From contig DATLGD010000101.1 of NCBI GenBank assembly GCA_035540755.1, positions 1 to 42,380 on the forward strand: a stretch of 42,380 bases of DNA, in the 5' to 3' direction. The notes under the pieces were generated by a model that was not told the origin of the DNA, did no database searches, and worked only from the letters and a program-made list of their open reading frames with translations. Below, piece after piece: positions 9,641 to 17,492 of the stretch. The DNA comes from DATLGD01 sp035540755 (GTDB lineage: Bacteria > Actinomycetota > Actinomycetes > Mycobacteriales > SCTD01). Both the position numbers and the translations under genes were made by a program. Each line of letters begins with the position of its first letter. The first letter of the stretch is position 1.

Positions 9641-10099
9641 GTGGGAGCTCTCAAGGACCAGCTGCAGGCCGACCTCACCGCCGCCATGAAGGCGCGCGAC
9701 GAGCTGACGACGGCGACGCTGCGGATGCTGCTCACCGCCGTCGGCACCGAGGAGGTGGCCGGCAAGGCCGCCCGCGAGCTGTCCGACGACGACGTGCTGA
9801 AGATCGTGGCGAAGGAGGCCAAGAAGCGCCGCGAGGCCGCGACGGCATTCGCCGACGGCGGCCGGGCCGACCGTGCCGAGCGCGAGCTGGCCGAGGAGCG
9901 GGTGCTCGCCGGCTACCTGCCTGCGCAGCTGTCCGACGACGAGCTGCACGCCCTGGTCCGGGCCGCGGTGGCGGAGACCGGCGCCAGCAGCCCCCGCGAC
10001 ATGGGGGTGGTCATGAAGGCCCTCGTGCCGAAGGTCGCCGGCCGGGCCGACGGCGGGCGGGTCTCAGGCGCGGTGAAGGCGGCTCTGAGCGCCGGCTGA
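9641..10099 (+). CDS. GatB/YqeY domain protein
   Basis: The 152-residue protein matches stand-alone YqeY proteins throughout: an N-terminal helical segment with M-K-A-R-D and T-L-R-M-L, the basic K-E-A-K-K-R-R-E-A stretch, A-G-Y-L-P-A-Q-L-S-D-D-E-L near 90-100, and the C-terminal M-G-x-V-M-K-A-L-x-P-K-V-x-G-R-A-D-G motif. The fold resembles the tRNA-binding tail of the GatB amidotransferase subunit; the role of the free-standing protein is not settled. GTG 9641 has no Shine-Dalgarno but a TAGGGT box 7 nt upstream, so a leaderless start is likely. A long hairpin follows the stop. Confidence 0.92.
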   Translation: MGALKDQLQADLTAAMKARDELTTATLRMLLTAVGTEEVAGKAARELSDDDVLKIVAKEAKKRREAATAFADGGRADRAERELAEERVLAGYLPAQLSDDELHALVRAAVAETGASSPRDMGVVMKALVPKVAGRADGGRVSGAVKAALSAG

Positions 10100-10133
10100 C
10101 GGCCGCAGGCCGAGCTCGGCACCGTGCACGGGT

Positions 10134-10192
10134 GCTTCCCGGATCGTGCAGACGCCGCGGCGGCCTGACGGCGTCACGACGATCCGGGAAGC
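10134..10192. terminator. Long two-part hairpin between convergent genes
   Basis: Arms 10134-10147 and 10179-10192 pair over 14 bp without mismatch. Inside them, after 3-nt internal bulges, 10151-10157 pairs with 10169-10175. It lies between the stop of the YqeY-like gene and the stop of the PBP gene and can terminate both. Confidence 0.75.
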
Positions 10193-10214
10193 GCTGCGGA
10201 CCAGGACAGCTGGC

Positions 10215-12638
10215 TCAGCCGTCGCCGTCGCCGCTGTTGCCGCTGCCGCCACGGCCGAGCGGCGCGCCGCCGACCGGGGCGGCCTGGCCCGGCGGCGCGG
10301 GCGCAGGTGGCTCAGGGGTGGGCTGGTCGCCCTCGGGCTCGGCGGCCGGCGGCGGCTCCTCGACCGTCGGCGCGGTGCCGCTGGACAGGTAGAGGACGAG
10401 CGTGGACCCCGGGTCGACCGGGCTGCCGGCCGACGGCGAGGTGTAGGCCGCCAGCCCGGCCTCGATGCCCTCGACCGGGACGAGCCCGCCGCTGCGCACC
10501 TCGAAGCCGGACTCACGCAACGTCTCCTCCGCCACGTCCTGCGGCATGCCGGTGACGTCGGGGACGGGGATGCGGTTGTCGCGGGCCCGCGGCGAGGTGA
10601 AGCTCTCCACCGGCATGCCGCGGCTGGCCTCGCGCATCGCCTTCTGCCAGATGCTGGCCGGCAGGGTGCCGCCGTAGACCTGCGGGTAGTAGCGGCCGCC
10701 GATGCGGATCCGCTTCATCTCCACCGGCACCGGGTTGCCGACCCAGACCGAGGTGGCCAGCTGCGGGGTGTAGCCGACGAACCAGGCGGCCTTGCTGCCG
10801 TTGGTGCTGCCGGTCTTGCCGGCCGCGGGCCGGCCGATCGAGGCACCGCGACCGGTGCGGCCGCGGGAGGGCCCGTCGATGACGCCGCGCAGCACCTGGT
10901 TGACCGTGTCGGCGACCTCGCGGTCCAGCGCCTGCGCGCAGGGCCGGGCGGGCAGGCCGATCTGGGTGCCCTCGGCGTCGCGCACCTCGAGCACCGGATT
11001 GGTCGGGCAGTGCAGGCCCCCGGCGGCGAAGGTCGCATACGCCTCGGCCATGGCCAAGGGGCTGATCTCGTTGGTGCCGAGGGTGAACGAGCCGCTGCGC
11101 AGCAGCGGCGCCTCCGGCCGGCCGTTCGCGAACTGCTTGACCCCGAGCGACTCGGCGAGGGCGGCGGGCCGCTCGACGCCGGTGCGCTCCTGCAGCTGCA
11201 CGTAGAAGGTGTTCACCGACCCGTGCGTGCCGCTCTCGAGGTTGTAGGTGCCGGCCTGGCTGTCACCGGCGTTCGACATCCGGTACGGGACCTTCTTGCC
11301 GTCCTTGTAGTCGGTGAAGACCCTGGACGAGTAGGTCTGCGGCGAGCGGATGGACAGCGACAGCGGGATGCCCATCTGCAGGGCGCGGGCCAGCACGAAC
11401 GGCTTGAACGTCGAGCCGCCCTGGAAGCCGCTCGAGCCGCCGATGGCCAGGTTGACCTTGGTCTGGCCCAGGCCCTCCTCGGCGAAGGTGCGGTTGACGG
11501 CCATGGCCTTCACCGCGCCGGTGCCCGGCTCGACCGTGTTGATCGCGGTGGCGATGCCGGACGGGTCGTCGCGGGGGATGCTCGAGTCGGCCGCCTCCTG
11601 GGCGGCGGCCTGGATCCGCGGGTCGAGCGTCGTGGTGATGGTCAGCCCGCCCGCGAGCAGCCGCTGTTGGCGCTCCTCGCGGGTGCGGCCCAGCACCGCT
11701 CCGAGCTCACCGTCCTCGAGCACGCGCCGGACGTAGTCGCAGAAGAACGGGGCCGTCACCTCGGGCGCCTCGCAGCCGCTGCCGACCGGCGACAGCTGCA
11801 GGTGAACCTCCTCGGCCACCGCCGCCTGCAGCTGCGCGTCGTCGATGTAGCCGACGTCGGCCATGCGGGTGAGCACGATGTTGCGGCGCGCGACCGTGGC
11901 CTCGAGGTTGCGCACCGGGTCGAACCGGCCGGGGCTCTGGACGATGCCGGCGAGCAGGGCGCCCTCGGCCACGCTGAGCTCCTGCACCGGCTTGCCGAAG
12001 TAGAAGGTGGCCGCCGTGCCGATGCCGTACACGCCGTTGCCGAAGTAGGCGATGTTGAGGTAGCGCTCGAGGATCTGGTCCTTGGTCAGCTGCCGCTCGA
12101 TGGCGAGCGCGTAGCGCGCCTCGCGGATCTTGCGGTCGATGGTGGCCTCGCGCGCCGCCAGCTGCTGCTCCTTGGTGGTGGCGGCCTGGATGAGCGCGTT
12201 CTTGACGTACTGCTGGGTCAGCGTCGACCCGCCCTGGGTGACGGCGTCGGCCTGCGCGTTGGCCACCGCCGCGCGCACGGTGCCCTTCACGTCCACGCCG
12301 TTGTGGGCGTAGAAGCGGCTGTCCTCGATGGCCAGCACGGCCTTGCGAGCCGTCTCCGGCACGTCGGCGAGCCCCACGACGACACGGTTCTCGGTGTAGA
12401 GGGACGCGATCAGCGAGCCGTCGGAGGCGAGGATCCGGCTGCGCTGGGCCAGCGGCGGCGTCTCCAGCTCGGCCGGCAGGACGAGGAACTCGTCGGCCTG
12501 CGACTTGGCCGCCAGACCCACCCCGCCGACCACCGGCAGGGCCAGGCCCGCCACGAGGAGGCCGGCCAGGGCGCTGATGAGCGCCGCCTTGCCGAGCGAG
12601 GCGAGGGCAGGGGCAGGCCGGGCGGCAGGTCGTGGCAC
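10215..12638 (-). CDS. ponA2: Class A penicillin-binding protein (glycosyltransferase/transpeptidase) with PASTA domain
   Basis: This 807-residue bifunctional enzyme polymerises and crosslinks peptidoglycan. After a basic cytoplasmic start and one membrane helix (about 20-42) comes a GT51 domain with catalytic Glu105 in EDSRFYAHNG and the GGSTLTQQ motif. A transpeptidase domain follows with nucleophile Ser409 in STFK, SVN and Lys608 in KTGS. A single PASTA domain (about 688-753) and a Pro/Glu-rich tail close it. The PASTA domain and the neighbours (wblA, paired ATPases, metallophosphoesterase) match mycobacterial ponA2, so the symbol rests on synteny plus architecture. The GTG at 12638 is chosen over a frame extending to 12716 because TACCCT sits 7 nt before it. 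Confidence 0.93.
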   Translation of the reverse strand: MPRPAARPAPALASLGKAALISALAGLLVAGLALPVVGGVGLAAKSQADEFLVLPAELETPPLAQRSRILASDGSLIASLYTENRVVVGLADVPETARKAVLAIEDSRFYAHNGVDVKGTVRAAVANAQADAVTQGGSTLTQQYVKNALIQAATTKEQQLAAREATIDRKIREARYALAIERQLTKDQILERYLNIAYFGNGVYGIGTAATFYFGKPVQELSVAEGALLAGIVQSPGRFDPVRNLEATVARRNIVLTRMADVGYIDDAQLQAAVAEEVHLQLSPVGSGCEAPEVTAPFFCDYVRRVLEDGELGAVLGRTREERQQRLLAGGLTITTTLDPRIQAAAQEAADSSIPRDDPSGIATAINTVEPGTGAVKAMAVNRTFAEEGLGQTKVNLAIGGSSGFQGGSTFKPFVLARALQMGIPLSLSIRSPQTYSSRVFTDYKDGKKVPYRMSNAGDSQAGTYNLESGTHGSVNTFYVQLQERTGVERPAALAESLGVKQFANGRPEAPLLRSGSFTLGTNEISPLAMAEAYATFAAGGLHCPTNPVLEVRDAEGTQIGLPARPCAQALDREVADTVNQVLRGVIDGPSRGRTGRGASIGRPAAGKTGSTNGSKAAWFVGYTPQLATSVWVGNPVPVEMKRIRIGGRYYPQVYGGTLPASIWQKAMREASRGMPVESFTSPRARDNRIPVPDVTGMPQDVAEETLRESGFEVRSGGLVPVEGIEAGLAAYTSPSAGSPVDPGSTLVLYLSSGTAPTVEEPPPAAEPEGDQPTPEPPAPAPPGQAAPVGGAPLGRGGSGNSGDGDG

Positions 12639-12645
12639 GGCGACC

Positions 12646-12651
12646 AGGGTA
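12646..12651 (-). promoter_or_regulatory. -10 box for leaderless transcript of the PBP
   Basis: TACCCT on the minus strand ends 7 nt before the GTG at 12638. It decides the start of the PBP. Confidence 0.5.
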
Positions 12652-12769
12652 CGTGCCGAGCGCGCGCCGGTACGGCAGATCGCGGCTGGCGGCGGTGTCC
12701 CTCGGTCGGCCGACACGCTCGGACGCCCCGTTTGTCCGCCCGTGTCGCAGAGGCGGGCCGGTGTCCGAC

Positions 12770-12785
12770 TAGTCCCAGTGGACTA
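12770..12785. promoter_or_regulatory. Inverted repeat in the ponA2-wblA divergent gap
   Basis: TAGTCC-CAGT-GGACTA forms 6-bp arms around a 4-nt spacer, in the middle of the 286-bp gap between the divergent PBP and wblA genes. It could be an operator; no regulator is assigned. The rest of the gap holds a possible -10 at 12832 and the wblA leader. Confidence 0.35.
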
Positions 12786-12831
12786 CCCGGAACCGCCCGG
12801 ATGGGGTCTGCCGCAGCGGCGGTCCAGTTCC

Positions 12832-12837
12832 TAGGTT
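12832..12837 (+). promoter_or_regulatory. Possible -10 box for wblA
   Basis: TAGGTT fits TANNNT and would give a 5' leader of about 80 nt before the ATG at 12925. No clear -35 is seen, so confidence is low. Confidence 0.3.
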
Positions 12838-12924
12838 CGTCCTCATCTGCTGAGCCGGTCACCACACCGGACGGCGGAGCGCACCACCTCCCCCTCGTGC
12901 ACCCCCTCACGCAAGGACCGCACC

Positions 12925-13248
12925 ATGGTGACCGTCAGCTCCCTCTCCGCCGACCTGATGCAGGACTGGACGGCCCGGTCGGCCTGCACGTCCGCCGACC
13001 CGGACGACCTGTTCGTCACCGGTGCCGCGCAGAACCGCGCCAAGGCGGTGTGCATGGGCTGCCCGGTGCGCACCGAGTGCCTGTCCGACGCCCTCGACAA
13101 CCGGGTCGAGTTCGGGGTGTGGGGCGGCATGACCGAGCGGGAGCGCCGCGCCCTGCTCCGCCGCCGTCCGGACGTCTCCTCCTGGCGCCAGCTGTTCGAG
13201 CAGGCCCGCGCCGAGCACGTCCCGGCGCAGCGCGCCGCCGCCGGCTGA
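12925..13248 (+). CDS. wblA: WhiB-family Fe-S regulator, WblA/WhiB4 type
   Basis: The 107-residue protein has the four cysteines that bind a [4Fe-4S] cluster (Cys21, Cys43, Cys46, Cys52 with C-x2-C-x5-C), the G-V-W-G-G turn that contacts sigma factor, and a basic C-terminal patch (ERERRALLRRR) for DNA. Its place between a PASTA-type PBP and a pair of ArsA-like ATPases is that of wblA in Streptomyces and whiB4 in M. tuberculosis, from memory of those loci. Those orthologues act in development, antibiotic regulation and oxidative or nitrosative stress. ATG 12925 follows an AAGGA Shine-Dalgarno. It converges on the ATPase gene at 13285. Confidence 0.93.
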   Translation: MVTVSSLSADLMQDWTARSACTSADPDDLFVTGAAQNRAKAVCMGCPVRTECLSDALDNRVEFGVWGGMTERERRALLRRRPDVSSWRQLFEQARAEHVPAQRAAAG

Positions 13249-13264
13249 GCGGCGCCCCCCGCCG

Positions 13265-13304
13265 TCAGCTCTGCTGGACCGCCCTCAGCCCTGCTGGACC
13301 GCCG
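13265..13304. repeat. 20-bp tandem duplication at the 3' end of the ATPase gene
   Basis: The 20-bp units 13265-13284 and 13285-13304 differ at only about one or two positions. The inner unit contains the functional stop (13285-13287, minus strand). The outer unit carries a second stop in another frame. Confidence 0.7.
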
Positions 13305-14499
13305 GCCTGGCCGCCTCGGTCCCCGAGGCGAGGTCCGCGCCGACCCGCCGCAGCCCGTCGAGGTCGTGCACGTCCGACGGCAGCGCCGCGACCTCGACGA
13401 CCGGCACGCCCGGGTGGGCGTAGGTGAAGCGCTCCTGCAGGCGACGCTCGCGGGCGGCCAGGGCCATCCGCTCGGCGTGCAGGCGCAGGACGCCGGATGC
13501 GAGGGCCTCGTCCTCGTCGTGGACGCCGTCGCCGATCTGGCGGGCGAGCTCCTCGGCGGCGGCGAGCGCGCGCTCGGCCGACAGCGCGGTGGCCGCCGAC
13601 CGGTGGACGCGGTTGACCACCAGGCCGCCCAGCGGCATGGACTCCTCGCCGAGCCGCTCGACGAAGTAGGAGGCCTCGCGCAGCGCATCGCGCTCCGGCG
13701 CGGCCACCACGACGAACGCCGTGCCGTCGGACTTCAGCAGGTCGTAGGTGGCCTGGGCCCGCTCGCGGAAGCCGCCGAACATCGTCTCGAGGGCGGCGAC
13801 GAACTGCGAGACGTCCTGCAGCACCTGAGCGCCGATGATGCGGGTGATCGCGCCGGTGAACACGTTGAAGCCGGTCGTGACCACCTTGAGGTAGGCCTTG
13901 CCGCCGGCCTTGGCGGGCGCGAGCAGGATCCGCACCATCCGCCCGTCCATGAGCGTCGTCATCCGCTCGGGAGCGTCGAGGAAGTCCAGCGCCGAGCGGG
14001 TCGGCGGGGTGTCGACGACGACGAGGTCGTGGTCGCCGGCGGCCTTCAGCTGGCCGAGCTTCTCCATCGCCATGTACTCCTGCGTGCCGGCGAACGACGA
14101 CGACAGGGCTTGGTAGAAGGGGTTGTCGAGGATCGCCTGGGCCTTGTCCGGCTCGGCGTGGGACAGGACGATCTCGTCGAACGTCCGCTTCATGTCGAGC
14201 ATCATCGCGTCGAGCGAGCCGCCGGCCGAGGTGTCGATGCCGGAGACGGGGCGGGGATTGTTGTCCAGCTCGGACAGCCCCATCGACTGCGCGAGGCGCC
14301 GGGCGGGGTCGATGGTGAGCACGACGGTGCGCCGGCCCCGCTCTGCGGCGCGCAGCGCGAGGGCCGCGGCCGTCGTCGTCTTCCCGACACCGCCTGAGCC
14401 GCAGCACACCAGGATCGTCGCGGTGTCGAGCAGCGCGTCCATGTCCAGCGGCGGCGGAGGGTCGTGCGGCACGTGCGCGGGAGGGCGTCGGGGGCTCAT
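13285..14499 (-). CDS. ArsA/Get3-like P-loop ATPase, second subunit (Rv3680 type)
   Basis: The 404-residue protein belongs to the ArsA/Get3 branch of SIMIBI ATPases: P-loop GSGGVGKTT at 34-42, a switch I region with D-P-A-R-R, and V-V-V-D-T-P-P-T (about 158-165) as the Walker B/switch II region. The signature lysine of deviant Walker A motifs (GKGGxGKT), which reaches across the dimer to the partner's nucleotide, is replaced by Ser35. The upstream partner keeps it. The ATG at 14499 overlaps the partner's stop (ATGA), so translation is coupled and a heterodimer is likely. The mycobacterial pair has been linked to anion or glycerol metabolism, but no cargo can be read from the sequence. Confidence 0.88.
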   Translation of the reverse strand: MSPRRPPAHVPHDPPPPLDMDALLDTATILVCCGSGGVGKTTTAAALALRAAERGRRTVVLTIDPARRLAQSMGLSELDNNPRPVSGIDTSAGGSLDAMMLDMKRTFDEIVLSHAEPDKAQAILDNPFYQALSSSFAGTQEYMAMEKLGQLKAAGDHDLVVVDTPPTRSALDFLDAPERMTTLMDGRMVRILLAPAKAGGKAYLKVVTTGFNVFTGAITRIIGAQVLQDVSQFVAALETMFGGFRERAQATYDLLKSDGTAFVVVAAPERDALREASYFVERLGEESMPLGGLVVNRVHRSAATALSAERALAAAEELARQIGDGVHDEDEALASGVLRLHAERMALAARERRLQERFTYAHPGVPVVEVAALPSDVHDLDGLRRVGADLASGTEAARPAVQQG

Positions 14500-15545
14500 G
14501 GCGTCTCCTGCGCGGTTCCCGCGGCGTCCGGGGGTGCGACCATGCCCTGCTGGCAGAGCATCTCGGCCATCGCGTACAGGCTGTCGAGCGCCACGGCGTC
14601 GGTCATGCGCGGCAGCTCGTAGCTCGGGCGCTCCAGCTCGGCGAGGGCGTCGCGGCCGCGCTCCTCGAGGTCGACCCGCTCGGCGTGCTCGGCCACCTCG
14701 GCGAGCAGGGCCTCGACCACCGACCGAGGTGCGTCGAGCCCGATCTTGTCGAACATCGTCGTGAGCCGTCCGCCGTCGAGCTCGCCGGCACGGGCGGCGG
14801 CGAGCTCGGCCGGCGGCAGCGCCGGGGTGCGGACGCCGTTGACGACGACGCCGCCGACCGGGAGCCCCGTGGACCGCAGCTCGGCGGCGCCGTCGATGGT
14901 CTCCTGCACCGGCATCTCCTCGAGCAGCGTCACCAGGTGCACGGCGGTCTGCCCGGACCGCAGGACCTGCATGACGCCTTCGGACTGGGTCTTGATCGGT
15001 CCGACCTTGGCGAGGCCACCGACCTCGTGCGAGATGTTGAGGAACCGGGCGATCCGACCGGTCGGCGGGGCGTCGAGCACGACGGCGTCGTAGACGTGCC
15101 GGGTCGGGGCGCCCTTCCTGCCGCTGACGGCCTCGGTGCGCACGACCGCCTCCTTGACCTTGCCGGTGAGCAGGACGTCGCGCAGCCCGGGCGCGATGGT
15201 CGTGGCGAAGTCGATCGCCCCCATGCGCCGCAGCGTCCGCGCCGGGATCCCGGTGGGGGACAGCCGGTAGAACATGTGCAGGTAGTCCAGCAGCGCCTGC
15301 TCGGGGTCGACCGCCAGGGCGTAGACGTCGCCGCCGCCGGGCGCCACGGCCACCTTGCGCTCCTCGTAGGGAAGCGGCGGGGTGTCGAACAGCTGCGCGA
15401 TGCCCTGCCTGCCCTCGACCTCGAGCAGCAGCACCTTGCGCCCGCCGGAGGCGAGCGCGAGCGCGAGGGCGGCGGCCACCGTCGTCTTGCCGGTGCCGCC
15501 CTTGCCGGTGACGACGTGCAGGCGCACGTCCGGGAAGTCGGCCAC
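14496..15545 (-). CDS. ArsA/Get3-like P-loop ATPase, first subunit (Rv3679 type)
   Basis: The 349-residue partner of the downstream ATPase has the complete deviant Walker A, GKGGTGKTT, at 14-22 including signature Lys15, and V-V-L-D-A-P-P-T-G-R (about 162-171) as switch II. No membrane helix or tail-anchor-binding cysteine pair is obvious. The two genes overlap by ATGA and form an operon read away from the second whiB gene. The GTG at 15545 is preferred over the long upstream frame because TACCCT lies 6 nt upstream, and because the upstream extension runs into whiB on the other strand. Confidence 0.88.
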   Translation of the reverse strand: MADFPDVRLHVVTGKGGTGKTTVAAALALALASGGRKVLLLEVEGRQGIAQLFDTPPLPYEERKVAVAPGGGDVYALAVDPEQALLDYLHMFYRLSPTGIPARTLRRMGAIDFATTIAPGLRDVLLTGKVKEAVVRTEAVSGRKGAPTRHVYDAVVLDAPPTGRIARFLNISHEVGGLAKVGPIKTQSEGVMQVLRSGQTAVHLVTLLEEMPVQETIDGAAELRSTGLPVGGVVVNGVRTPALPPAELAAARAGELDGGRLTTMFDKIGLDAPRSVVEALLAEVAEHAERVDLEERGRDALAELERPSYELPRMTDAVALDSLYAMAEMLCQQGMVAPPDAAGTAQETP

Positions 15546-15551
15546 GCCAGC

Positions 15552-15557
15552 AGGGTA
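15552..15557 (-). promoter_or_regulatory. -10 box for leaderless transcript of the ATPase operon
   Basis: TACCCT on the minus strand ends 6 nt before the GTG at 15545. Confidence 0.5.
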
Positions 15558-15683
15558 GGCGGGCGCTGGCGGGCGGCGTCGGGCAGGAGATCGGCCGCCC
15601 GGGTCGAATCCGTAGGGCTTGTGGCGGTGGTCACTGCTCCTGGCCTCGCCCCTGCCCGTCCCCCTCACCCCCGGAGACGCTCG

Positions 15684-15986
15684 ATGCACACCCCCCGTCT
15701 GGTCTCGGACCGGATGATCGAGAGCGGCTGGCGCGCGACGGCGGCCTGCCGCACCAAGAACGCGGTGCACTTCTTCGCTCCCGCCCACTTCGAGCGCAAG
15801 CCGGAGAAGGACGCCCGCGAGGGCGCGGCACGCGCGCTGTGCCGGACCTGCCCGGTGCAGCCGCAGTGCCTCGAGTACTCGCTGTCGGTGCAGGAGCCGC
15901 ACGGCATCTGGGGCGGGCTCAACGAGCTCGAGCGGCGACGGCTGATCCGCAAGCGCGCCGCAGCCCAGCAGCAGCAGAGCGCCTGA
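15684..15986 (+). CDS. Second WhiB-family Fe-S regulator
   Basis: The 100-residue protein has Cys22, Cys53, Cys56 and Cys62 (C-x30-C-x2-C-x5-C), G-I-W-G-G, and a basic tail LERRRLIRKR ending in a short Gln run. The wide spacing between the first two cysteines holds a charged insert (ERKPEKDARE) absent from the first WhiB. This suggests another subfamily, which I cannot name with confidence. ATG 15684 follows GGAGA at 15673-15677. The gene is divergent from the ATPase operon, so the two ATPases are bracketed by two whiB genes. Confidence 0.92.
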   Translation: MHTPRLVSDRMIESGWRATAACRTKNAVHFFAPAHFERKPEKDAREGAARALCRTCPVQPQCLEYSLSVQEPHGIWGGLNELERRRLIRKRAAAQQQQSA

Positions 15987-16008
15987 GCCGGGCCGGCCCC
16001 GGGCTCAG

Positions 16009-16014
16009 TAGGCT
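16009..16014 (+). promoter_or_regulatory. -10 box for leaderless transcript of the 16022-21918 operon
   Basis: TAGGCT, then CGCCGGC, then the ATG at 16022. The spacer is the same 7-mer as at 9634-9640. Confidence 0.55.
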
Positions 16015-16021
16015 CGCCGGC

Positions 16022-16195
16022 ATGACCACCCCCGGTGTGACCACGTGGGAGTACGCGACCGTCCCGCTGCTCGTGCACGCGACCAAGCAGATCCTCGACA
16101 CCTGGGGGGAGGACGGCTGGGAGCTCGTGCAGGTCGTCCCGGGCCCCGGTGGCGGTGACCAGCTCGTCGCCTACCTGAAGCGGCCGAAGGCGTGA
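16022..16195 (+). CDS. DUF4177-type small protein
   Basis: A 57-residue protein with the pattern W-E-Y-A-T-V-P-L and G-E-D-G-W-E-L-V-Q-V-V-P-G, typical of DUF4177 proteins, and ending in a short beta strand plus K-R-P-K-A. Function is unknown. A homologous small gene (annotated Rv3678A in M. tuberculosis, from memory) occupies the same place before the RidA-like gene. It is the first gene of a tightly overlapped run: its stop overlaps the GTG of the next gene (GTGA). Confidence 0.85.
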   Translation: MTTPGVTTWEYATVPLLVHATKQILDTWGEDGWELVQVVPGPGGGDQLVAYLKRPKA

Positions 16196-16668
16196 GCGCG
16201 CGCCGGCGGCTGGCCGAGCTCGGCCTCGAGCTGCCACCGGTCGTGCCGCCGGTCGCGGCCTACGTGCCGGCGGTGCGCAGCGGGGACCTCGTCTTCACCT
16301 CCGGCCAGCTGCCCGTGGTCGAGGGCCGGATGGACGTCACGGGCAAGGTCGGCGCGCTCGTCACGCCCGAGCAGGCCAAGGCGCTCGCCCGCACCTGTGC
16401 GCTCAACGGTCTCGCCGCCGTCGATGCGCTCGTGGGGCTCGACGCCGTCGTGCGCGTGGTGAAGGTGGTCGGCTTCGTCGCCTCCACACCCGACTTCACC
16501 GGGCAGCCGGCCGTCGTCAACGGCGCCTCCGAGCTGCTCGGCGAGGTCTTCGGTGAGGCCGGGCAGCACGCCCGCTCCGCGGTCGGCGTGGCCAGCCTGC
16601 CGCTCGACGCACCGGTCGAGGTCGAGCTGGTCGTCGAGGTCGGGCCGGCGGTCGAGCCGGCGTCCTGA
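16192..16668 (+). CDS. RidA/YjgF/YER057c/UK114 family protein
   Basis: The 158-residue protein has the RidA fold signature: S-G-D-L-V-F-T-S-G-Q-L-P near 30-41, the central V-V-R-V-V-K-V-V-G-F-V strand, and Arg128 in HARSAVGV, the residue that binds the carboxylate of imine substrates in RidA. RidA proteins hydrolyse reactive enamine/imine intermediates from PLP enzymes as trimers in the cytosol. Several subfamilies lack that activity, but the Arg is present here. The N-terminal 20 residues are longer than in classical RidA. GTG 16192 overlaps the DUF4177 stop. The stop at 16668 shares one base with the next ATG. Confidence 0.9.
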   Translation: MSARRRLAELGLELPPVVPPVAAYVPAVRSGDLVFTSGQLPVVEGRMDVTGKVGALVTPEQAKALARTCALNGLAAVDALVGLDAVVRVVKVVGFVASTPDFTGQPAVVNGASELLGEVFGEAGQHARSAVGVASLPLDAPVEVELVVEVGPAVEPAS

Positions 16669-17492
16669 TGGCCGGCGAGCCGCCTCCTGAGCTGCTCGAA
16701 CGCGCCCGCGCGCTGCGGGCCGGCCACAGTGCGCCGGCGGCTCCGCGCGACGCCGCGACGATCGCGCTGCTCCGGCAGACCCCGCGCGGCCCGCAGACCT
16801 ACCTGCTGCGGCGGGTGGTCGGGATGGTGTTCGGCGGCATGCACGTCTTCCCCGGCGGATCGGTCGACCCGGCAGACGCGGAGGCGGCCACGGCGTGGGC
16901 CGGACCGCCGCCGGCCGCCTTCGCCGAGGCGTTCGGCTGCGACGAGCCGCTGGCCCGGGCGCTGGTCTGCGCGGCCGTGCGCGAGACCTTCGAGGAGGCC
17001 GGGGTGCTGCTCGCCGGGCCGTCGGCCGGCGAGGTGCTCGCCGACGTCAGCACCGAGCAGTGGGAGGCCGAGCGGGTCGCCCTCGAGAGCCGCCGGCAGT
17101 CGCTGTCGGAGCTGCTCGGCCGGCGGGGGCTCGTGCTGCGGGCGGACCTGCTCCGGCCACTGGCGCACTGGGTCACCCCCGAGGTCGAGCCACGCCGGTT
17201 CGACACCCGCTTCTTCGTCGCCGAGGTCCCGGCCGGGCAGGTGGCCCGCGACGTCGGCGGCGAGGCCGACGACCGGCTGTGGATCCGGCCGGTCGACGCG
17301 CTCGAGCGCGGACTGACCATGCTGCCGCCCACCGCCGCGGCCCTGTCCGAGCTGGCCGGTCACGACGACGTCGCGACGGCGTTGCGCGCCCCGCGCCGGA
17401 TCCGGCGGATCCTGCCCAGGCTGGTCGTGCACGAGGACGACCGCGTCGACTTCCTGCTGCCCGGCGACGAGGGCTACCCGGAGGGGCCATGA
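16668..17492 (+). CDS. NUDIX hydrolase of the NUDT19-like type
   Basis: The 274-residue protein has a split NUDIX signature: F-P-G-G-S-V-D-P at about 63-70, then an insert of some 30 residues, then R-E-T-F-E-E-A-G-V-L at about 106-115. This inserted layout is typical of NUDT19/RP2p-like enzymes, which hydrolyse CoA or CoA esters in eukaryotes; the bacterial substrate is open. The second half contains a helical region and a W-I-R-P-V-D-A-L segment. It is coupled by one-base overlap upstream (TGATG) and by ATGA downstream, where three ATGs in tandem open the next gene. Confidence 0.85.
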   Translation: MAGEPPPELLERARALRAGHSAPAAPRDAATIALLRQTPRGPQTYLLRRVVGMVFGGMHVFPGGSVDPADAEAATAWAGPPPAAFAEAFGCDEPLARALVCAAVRETFEEAGVLLAGPSAGEVLADVSTEQWEAERVALESRRQSLSELLGRRGLVLRADLLRPLAHWVTPEVEPRRFDTRFFVAEVPAGQVARDVGGEADDRLWIRPVDALERGLTMLPPTAAALSELAGHDDVATALRAPRRIRRILPRLVVHEDDRVDFLLPGDEGYPEGP

